Origin: Streptomyces sp. TRM70350
GTDB lineage: Bacteria; Actinomycetota; Actinomycetes; Streptomycetales; Streptomycetaceae
Reading direction: 5' to 3'
DNA length: 64,000 nucleotides
Assembly (NCBI RefSeq): GCF_019219825.1
Contig: NZ_JAHUXH010000008.1
Coordinates: 62,001-126,000, forward strand
Shown here piece after piece: positions 59,275-64,000 of the stretch; the first letter of the stretch is position 1, and every line of letters begins with the position of its first letter. The translations under genes and the position numbers were made by a program. Below the pieces are notes generated by a model. It was given only the letters and a program-made list of their open reading frames with translations. It was not told the DNA's origin and did no database searches.

Positions 59275-60342
59275 TCAGGCGCTCGCTTCGACCCGCACGA
59301 AGAGGTTGTCGAACGAGCAGGTCACCGCGGCGTCGCTGGAGCGGTGCATCGCGGTGACCGTGTAGCTCGCGCCCGCGGTCAGCCCGTACAGCCGCATCTG
59401 GGTCGACACGGACGCGGCCACCGCACCGCCGTAGACCACGGCGGTCTCGTCGCTCGGGGGCAGGATCACGGTGCCGCCCTGGGTGATCTGCGGGGACATG
59501 AACCCGCTGGCGGTGTTGCTGTTCCCGGTCTGAATGCGCGCGCCCATGCTGAGCAGGACCGCGCCCGTGGGCGGGGCGGTGAAGGCGAGGGTCAGGGCCG
59601 CGACGGCGGTGTCCGTCAGGGCGGCCGTGTACGTCGTCGACGCGGTCTTCCCGGCGTCGTTGGACTGGGTGAACGCCGGAGGTGTCGTCGCCGTCAGCCA
59701 CGCCGTGCCGTTCCAGCGCTGGAGGATGCCGTTCACGTCGCGGTACTGGCCGGGGTACGCGCCGGGCGTGGTGTCGCCGGGCAGGGCGGGCAGGATGCCG
59801 CCGACCGCGACGGTGGTAGGGCGCAGGTCGGTGAGGGCCGAGCCCCAGGGGATGCCGCCGGTGCCGGCGGAGGTGGCCGCGGCGACGGCCACCCGGAACA
59901 GCGGGAGGGACACCTCCGGCGCGGCCGGCGCGGCCGGGGTCGCGGCGGGGGTGCCCTGGACGATCTCGACGGCGGCCTCGGCGCGGCCGGAGCCGTCGTA
60001 GGCGTCGTCGTAGACGCGCAGGACGACCAGGTCGATCCGGCCGTACTGGGGGTCGCCGTCCGCGAAGGTCAGCGGTACCCCGTCGGTGAGGGCGACCGGG
60101 TAGGCGCCGCGGGACTCGGCGGCCTGGACGACGGCGCGGCCGGAGCTGACCGTCGCCGTCATGGTGCCGTCGACGCCGGCCAGCCAGAAGCCGGAGACGC
60201 GGTACTGGCCGTCGTAGGAGCCGGGCAGGATGCCCGAGCGGGTGGCGACCGGTGAGGCGGGGGTGAGGGTGCCGAGCGGGGCGACCCGGGTGTCCTCCAG
60301 GGTCTGGCTGTCGGCGGACAGCCACACGGAGCGTGCGTTCAT
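59275..60342 (-). CDS. receptor-binding-type minor tail protein, paralogue 2 of 3
   Basis: Protein of 355 residues with the shared N-terminal module (RSGILPGSYDGQYRVSGFW, GAYPVALTDGVPLTFADGD, DLVVLRVYDDAYDGSG, GQYRDVNGILQRWNGTAW). The C-terminal about 135 residues (TQSNDAGKTASTTYTAALTD to CSFDNLFVRVEASA) form a beta-sandwich-like segment not present in paralogues 1 or 3. The anchor is close to that of paralogue 1 even at the DNA level, so duplication is recent relative to replacement of the C-terminus. ATG at 60342. Confidence 0.75.
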   Translation of the reverse strand: MNARSVWLSADSQTLEDTRVAPLGTLTPASPVATRSGILPGSYDGQYRVSGFWLAGVDGTMTATVSSGRAVVQAAESRGAYPVALTDGVPLTFADGDPQYGRIDLVVLRVYDDAYDGSGRAEAAVEIVQGTPAATPAAPAAPEVSLPLFRVAVAAATSAGTGGIPWGSALTDLRPTTVAVGGILPALPGDTTPGAYPGQYRDVNGILQRWNGTAWLTATTPPAFTQSNDAGKTASTTYTAALTDTAVAALTLAFTAPPTGAVLLSMGARIQTGNSNTASGFMSPQITQGGTVILPPSDETAVVYGGAVAASVSTQMRLYGLTAGASYTVTAMHRSSDAAVTCSFDNLFVRVEASA

Positions 60343-60361
60343 GGGGATCCTTCCGAGCTGA

Positions 60362-61579
60362 TCAGGACGCGGACTCGTAGGTGCCGTGGACGGACAGCAC
60401 GTCCCCGGTGGCCCAGGCGAACGGGTGGCCCTTGTCCCAGATGTCGTTGGTGAGGGCCATGCCGTCGCGCAGGGACACGGCCGTGCCGCCGTTGGCGGTC
60501 GACAGCAGCGCGCTGCCCTGGTAGCTGAGCGCCGCGGAGGCGTCGAAGGCGATCGCGGTCAGCACGCGCCCGTCCAGCTTCCAGCTCGTGGACACCGGCG
60601 GGACGGGCAGCGAGAACGACCAGTTGCCGTTGGCGGCCAGGGCCGCCAGGTTGGTCGTCGAGCCGATCCTGAGGTAGATCCGGACGTGGACGACGGTGCC
60701 CGTCTTCACGTACGAGCCCGCCAGCTGGCCGTTGCCGACGCTCGGCGCCGTACCCGTGTCGGTGCGCCAGACCGGCGTGTAGTCGGTCCAGGCGGGGACC
60801 TGCTGGTACGACACCCAGGCCGAGCCGTTCCAGCGCTGCAGGACACCGGCGGAACTGTCCCGGTACTGGCCCGTGTAGCTGGCGGTCGTCACCGTGCCCG
60901 CCGGGGCGATGCCGCCCAGCGCGCTCGGATAGGCGACCCACGCGGAGCCGTCCCAGCGCTGCAGGGAGCCGCCCGAGTCGCGGTACTGGCCGGGGTAGGC
61001 GCCGTTGCCGGTGTCGCCGTACGCCGGGAGGATGCCGCCGATCGCGACGACGGACGTGCGCAGGTCCTCGACGTCGTCGTTCCAGTTGATGCCGCCGGTG
61101 CCGGCGCTGGTGCCGGCCCGCACGGTGACCCGGTAGATCGGCAGCGCGATGTCCGGCAGCGCGGGGTCGGCGGGGGTGACGGCCGGGGTGCCCCGGATGA
61201 TCTCGACGGCCGCCTTGGTGAAGCCGGAGTCGTCGTACAGGTCGTCGTAGACGCGCAGGACGACCAGGTCGACGCGGCTGTTCGAGGCGTCGCCGTCGGC
61301 GAAGGTGAGGCTCAGGGTCTCGGGCAGGGTGACCGGGTAGGCGCCCTGGTTGCTGTCGGCCTGGATGACCGCCCGGCCCTCGTGGACGGTGGCCTGCATG
61401 GTGCCGCCGGCGCCCTCCATCCAGAAGCCGGAGACGCGGTACTGGCCGTCGTAGGAGCCGGGCAGGATGCCGGAGCGGACCTGGATCGGGTTGCTCGGGG
61501 TGGTTGCGCCGAGCTGGGTGAGGCGGGTGTCCTCGCGGGTCTGGCCGGTCTCGGCCACCCAGGAGCTGCGCAGGTTCAC
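60362..61579 (-). CDS. receptor-binding-type minor tail protein, paralogue 3 of 3
   Basis: Protein of 405 residues, the longest and most diverged paralogue. The anchor module reads RSGILPGSYDGQYRVSGFW, GAYPVTLPETLSLTFADGD and DLVVLRVYDDLYDDSG, then two consecutive GQYRD-type copies (GQYRDSGGSLQRWDGSAW and GQYRDSSAGVLQRWNGSAW) instead of one. The C-terminal domain (TDYTPVWRTDTGTAPSVGNGQLAGSY on) resembles putative carbohydrate or capsid-like binding domains annotated in phage tail fibres and is absent from the others. ATG at 61579 with AGGAG 8 nt upstream. Confidence 0.75.
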   Translation of the reverse strand: MNLRSSWVAETGQTREDTRLTQLGATTPSNPIQVRSGILPGSYDGQYRVSGFWMEGAGGTMQATVHEGRAVIQADSNQGAYPVTLPETLSLTFADGDASNSRVDLVVLRVYDDLYDDSGFTKAAVEIIRGTPAVTPADPALPDIALPIYRVTVRAGTSAGTGGINWNDDVEDLRTSVVAIGGILPAYGDTGNGAYPGQYRDSGGSLQRWDGSAWVAYPSALGGIAPAGTVTTASYTGQYRDSSAGVLQRWNGSAWVSYQQVPAWTDYTPVWRTDTGTAPSVGNGQLAGSYVKTGTVVHVRIYLRIGSTTNLAALAANGNWSFSLPVPPVSTSWKLDGRVLTAIAFDASAALSYQGSALLSTANGGTAVSLRDGMALTNDIWDKGHPFAWATGDVLSVHGTYESAS

Positions 61580-61610
61580 GGGTGTTCTCCTCTTTCTGGC
61601 TCGGGCGTCG

Positions 61611-62531
61611 TCACCACTCGGCGTCGCGCCAGCGGACGGTCATCAGGGCGCCGGCCGCGTAGGTGTCCGGGCGGAACGCGAGCTGGGCGCGGCCCGGTTC
61701 GAAGGCGAACAGTTCCTCGGGGCCGGAGTCGGCGGCCGCGGTGTGGCGGCGGGAGGCGGTGCCGTTGAGGGTGACCGTGCCGGCCGCGGTGTCGACGACC
61801 AGCTCGTCACCGGCGGCGAGGGTGATCTCGTAGCGCAGGCGGCGGGCGGAGGTGCGGTCGGTGACGGTCGGGTTGGCGCACGGGCCGGTGAAGGTGAGCT
61901 GGGGGTGGGTGGGCGCCGAGCCGCCGTTGGTGGCGGTGACGTCGCCGGTGGAGGCCGCCTCGCCCCAGTACAGCGGCCAGGTCAGCGGCCAGGTGAGGCC
62001 GCTCTCCGGCTGCGGGGCGCCGGTGACCGCGGTGTGCTCGGTGACCGAGTAGCGGCGCGGGTCGGTGGCGTACCACTGCACGGACGCGCGGGAGACGCCC
62101 TGGGTGGCGTACGTCCGGTCGGCGGTCAGCACGCGCTGGCTGATCCGGGCCCGGACGGCCAGCGTCTCGCCGTGCAGCCGAACCGCGAGCCAGCGCTCCT
62201 CGTCGCCGAGCAGCAGGGCCTGGCGCAGGATCCTGGTCGCGGTGAGGGAGGCGTCGGCGCCGTTCGCCGACGGCACGGTGTGCACGGTGCCGCCGACCTT
62301 GCGGGGCTTGGCGTAGCGGGCGCCGGGCCAGGCGCCGTGCGCGGTCGGGTGGTCGGCGTCCCCGGTGTCGTACTCCGGCAGGTCCTCCCAGCCCGTCAGG
62401 CCGCCGCGGTCGATCTCGTAGGGCGTGCCGGGGCCCAGCAGCAGTCCGGCCCACTGCATCTGCCCGTCGCGGGTGATGAGTGAGCCGGGGGGAAGGTCCT
62501 CGGTGTATGCGGTTGTGGTCAGTTCGGCCAT
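61611..62531 (-). CDS. phage distal tail protein (Dit-like)
   Basis: Protein of 306 residues. MQWAGLLLGPGTPYEIDRGGLTGWEDLPEYDTGD and HGAWPGARYAKPRKVGGTVHTV match siphovirus distal tail (Dit) proteins of actinophages, whose N-terminal belt domain forms the hexameric ring at the tail tip. RQALLLGDEERWLAVRLHGETLAVRARISQR and YATDPRRYS are further family segments. The C-terminal half is a beta-sandwich with TVTLNGTASRRHTA. ATG at 62531. It follows the tape-measure-like gene, the normal siphovirus order tmp-dit-hub. Confidence 0.82.
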   Translation of the reverse strand: MAELTTTAYTEDLPPGSLITRDGQMQWAGLLLGPGTPYEIDRGGLTGWEDLPEYDTGDADHPTAHGAWPGARYAKPRKVGGTVHTVPSANGADASLTATRILRQALLLGDEERWLAVRLHGETLAVRARISQRVLTADRTYATQGVSRASVQWYATDPRRYSVTEHTAVTGAPQPESGLTWPLTWPLYWGEAASTGDVTATNGGSAPTHPQLTFTGPCANPTVTDRTSARRLRYEITLAAGDELVVDTAAGTVTLNGTASRRHTAAADSGPEELFAFEPGRAQLAFRPDTYAAGALMTVRWRDAEW

Positions 62532-62555
62532 GGGGCCGTCACCTCACTCTCGGGT

Positions 62556-63791
62556 TCAGGTGCATGCGTGTGCCGACGCGAGGAAGAGCAGGTCCTCGGC
62601 GGTGCTGCGGGCGCCCGACGTCTCGTGGAACGCGCGGATGCGGTGCGGGTGCCGGGGGCGTTTGCTCGTCAGGGCCCGCTGCCGTTCGAGGGCGGTGAGC
62701 GGGAGCACCCTGCCCGCGCGGCGCGCGATGCCGGGGACGGCGACGCCGCCCTCCGCCAGCATCGGGATCTTGTCCAGGTCGACGCCGAACTTCTTGCCGA
62801 GGAGGGAGAAGCTGAGGCTGTTGAGCCCGTCGATGACCCAGTTGGCGAAGGCGATCAGGCCCTGGATCGGGCCCTTGACCACCCCGGCGACGGTCTGGGC
62901 GCCGGTGGTGACGAACTGGCCGATGCCGCGCAGGGTGCCCGCGGTCGCCTCCTTGATCCGGGTGAACATCCGCGGGATGTCCCGGGTGATCCACTGCACG
63001 ACGGGCCGGACCGCGTCCTTGAACCCCCGCCACACCGCGGACACCCTGCCCCTCAGCGCCCGGGTGTCGCCGGTGGTGAGCGCCCTCAGGACGGCGAAGC
63101 CCGTGCTGACGACCGCGCCGATACCGGTGATCACCCCCTTGATCAGGGCGAGACAGCCCTTGAAGTACGTCGACACCACCGACCGCACGGTCTTCATCAC
63201 CGGCCCGATGACCGCCAGGTAGCCCTCGACGTACTTCAGTACGAGGGTGGCGAGCTGCCGCATGAGGCGTTGCCCGGTCTCGGAGTTGAGGGCGAGGCCG
63301 AGCAGCCAGCCGGCGACGGGGAGGAGCAGGCCGAGGACGAAGCCGAGGGGGTTGGCGCGGGTGAGGACGTTGATGGTCGTCATCACGACGGCGCCGATGG
63401 TCATGGCGGTGCCAAAGGTGCCGAGGAGGGTGCCGACGACACCGGCGGCCGCGATGAATCCGCCGATCAGGGAGAGCAAGCCGTTGTTCTTCAGCCTGCC
63501 CAGGGCGCGGGAGGCGGCCCGTGCCTTGCCGCCGACGGACTTCACGCCGGTGGCGGTGCCCTGCCTCAGCTTTCCCACGGACCGGGCGGCGGCCTCGGCG
63601 TTCGCCTTGAGCTGCCGCAGGGCCGTGCCGCCCTGGGCGGCGGTGCGGATGCGGTCGGTGGCGCCGGCGGCGCCCTTGACGCGGGCGGTGAGGGACTGGA
63701 GCGCGCCGGCGCCCTGGCCGAGGCCGCTGCGGAAGGCGCGGAGGGCGGGGGCGACGCCGGCGAGCGGGTTGACTGCCGCTGCCGCACTCAT
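62556..63791 (-). CDS. tape-measure-like tail protein, second gene
   Basis: Protein of 411 residues, Ala/Gly/Leu-rich with a long amphipathic N-terminus and a hydrophobic middle (GLLSLIGGFIAAAGVVGTLLGTFGTA, GFVLGLLLPVAGWLLGLAL). The C-terminal MLAEGGVAVPGIARRAGRVLPLTALERQ resembles the end of tape-measure proteins. It is short compared with typical tape measures (600-1500 residues) and follows another tape-measure-like gene. The ATG at 63791 shares ATGA with the preceding gene's stop, so the two are translated together. Together they could set tail length or supply one split tape measure. Confidence 0.68.
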   Translation of the reverse strand: MSAAAAVNPLAGVAPALRAFRSGLGQGAGALQSLTARVKGAAGATDRIRTAAQGGTALRQLKANAEAAARSVGKLRQGTATGVKSVGGKARAASRALGRLKNNGLLSLIGGFIAAAGVVGTLLGTFGTAMTIGAVVMTTINVLTRANPLGFVLGLLLPVAGWLLGLALNSETGQRLMRQLATLVLKYVEGYLAVIGPVMKTVRSVVSTYFKGCLALIKGVITGIGAVVSTGFAVLRALTTGDTRALRGRVSAVWRGFKDAVRPVVQWITRDIPRMFTRIKEATAGTLRGIGQFVTTGAQTVAGVVKGPIQGLIAFANWVIDGLNSLSFSLLGKKFGVDLDKIPMLAEGGVAVPGIARRAGRVLPLTALERQRALTSKRPRHPHRIRAFHETSGARSTAEDLLFLASAHACT

Positions 63792-64000
63792 CCGCGCCAC
63801 CCACGTGCCTTGGCCAGGTACATCAGGGCGTCGGCGGTGCGCTGCGGGCTGCTGGACTCGGTGGCGTAGTAGTTCTCGATGTGCAGGGCGCCGCCGGCGA
63901 AGGCGGGCGTCGGCCCGTACGCCGAGCCGCGTGCCGCCGCGCTGCGCAGCAGCCGGTCGAGCTTGCTGAGCGGCAGTACGGCCTCCGCCTCACCGGCCTC
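63788..64000 (-). CDS. tape-measure protein, C-terminal part only
   Basis: The last 70 codons of a minus-strand gene running off the window edge. EAVLPLSKLDRLLRSAAARG and the end LHIENYYATESSSPQRTADALMYLAKARGW have the pattern seen at the C-terminus of phage tail tape-measure proteins (EAVLPLS and a terminal NYY-(S)xQ motif). The stop TGA overlaps the next ATG. The rest of the gene and any head genes lie beyond 64000. Confidence 0.7.
   Translation of the reverse strand, partial: EAGEAEAVLPLSKLDRLLRSAAARGSAYGPTPAFAGGALHIENYYATESSSPQRTADALMYLAKARGWRG

Noticed and set aside
54121..64000. Contractile injection system or R-type tailocin
   Set aside because: No sheath, contractile tube, spike or AAA ATPase gene in the visible part; the order tape measure, Dit, hub, fibres is that of non-contractile siphovirus tails.

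Overview
The window is high-GC actinobacterial DNA with GTG and TTG starts, heavily coupled stop/start pairs, and a gene order that (from memory) matches the Streptomyces core chromosome around SCO4583 to SCO4655 of S. coelicolor. It is therefore read as a Streptomyces or close relative. Everything up to about 54.1 kb looks like conserved core with local decay. The last 9.9 kb is phage-derived.

Layout: 1-9.5 kb holds the start of a CocE-type hydrolase, a broken POT peptide transporter carrying an interspersed palindrome, a polyprenyl diphosphate synthase, a LolA-like membrane-anchored protein with an ABC exporter pair, an FMN reductase, a divergent P-loop-like/TPR pair, and a patch of gene remnants (VOC, ABATE and MFS fragments). 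9.3-14.7 kb holds rarD, an NmrA-type oxidoreductase with its HxlR regulator, and the 2-oxoacid:ferredoxin oxidoreductase korAB. 14.9-18.5 kb is a response regulator with two tandem sensor kinases, divergent from a second, incomplete complex I operon (18.9-29.2 kb: nuoA,B,C,H,I,J,K,L,M,N, without D,E,F,G). 29.4-40.6 kb carries htpX, a YccF gene, a SUKH gene, glsB-like, yajQ, tRNA-Tyr, an NAD(P)-binding protein, an amidohydrolase, tRNA-Thr, tRNA-Met, rpmG, a MaoC dehydratase pair, murB, adenosine deaminase and aspC. 40.8-54.1 kb is the transcription/translation cluster tRNA-Trp, secE, nusG, rplK, rplA, a lipoprotein gene, rplJ, rplL, rpoB, rpoC.

Immediately after rpoC, where str-operon genes such as rpsL usually follow within a short distance, a minus-strand phage tail and lysis module begins (54.1 kb to the window edge): tape-measure proteins, distal tail protein, three paralogous receptor-binding-type proteins with a shared N-terminal half and unrelated C-termini, a tail hub protein, further tail proteins, an amidase endolysin, a holin and a small coiled-coil membrane protein. 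It is either the tail/lysis end of a prophage or a domesticated tail-like particle (tailocin) locus; head genes, if any, lie outside the window.

How the parts work together: KorAB makes reduced ferredoxin, and the adjacent NuoA-N subset lacks the NADH-input module, so ferredoxin-driven proton pumping is a reasonable inference, although the missing NuoD is a serious gap. Other points of note are Asn at the RpoB residue equivalent to E. coli 531, three genes whose 3' ends including the stop codon are tandemly repeated, repeat-rich tails on NuoC and NuoI, a G-rich quadruplex-prone tract between two-component genes, and three perfect TTGTCCACA DnaA boxes around htpX.
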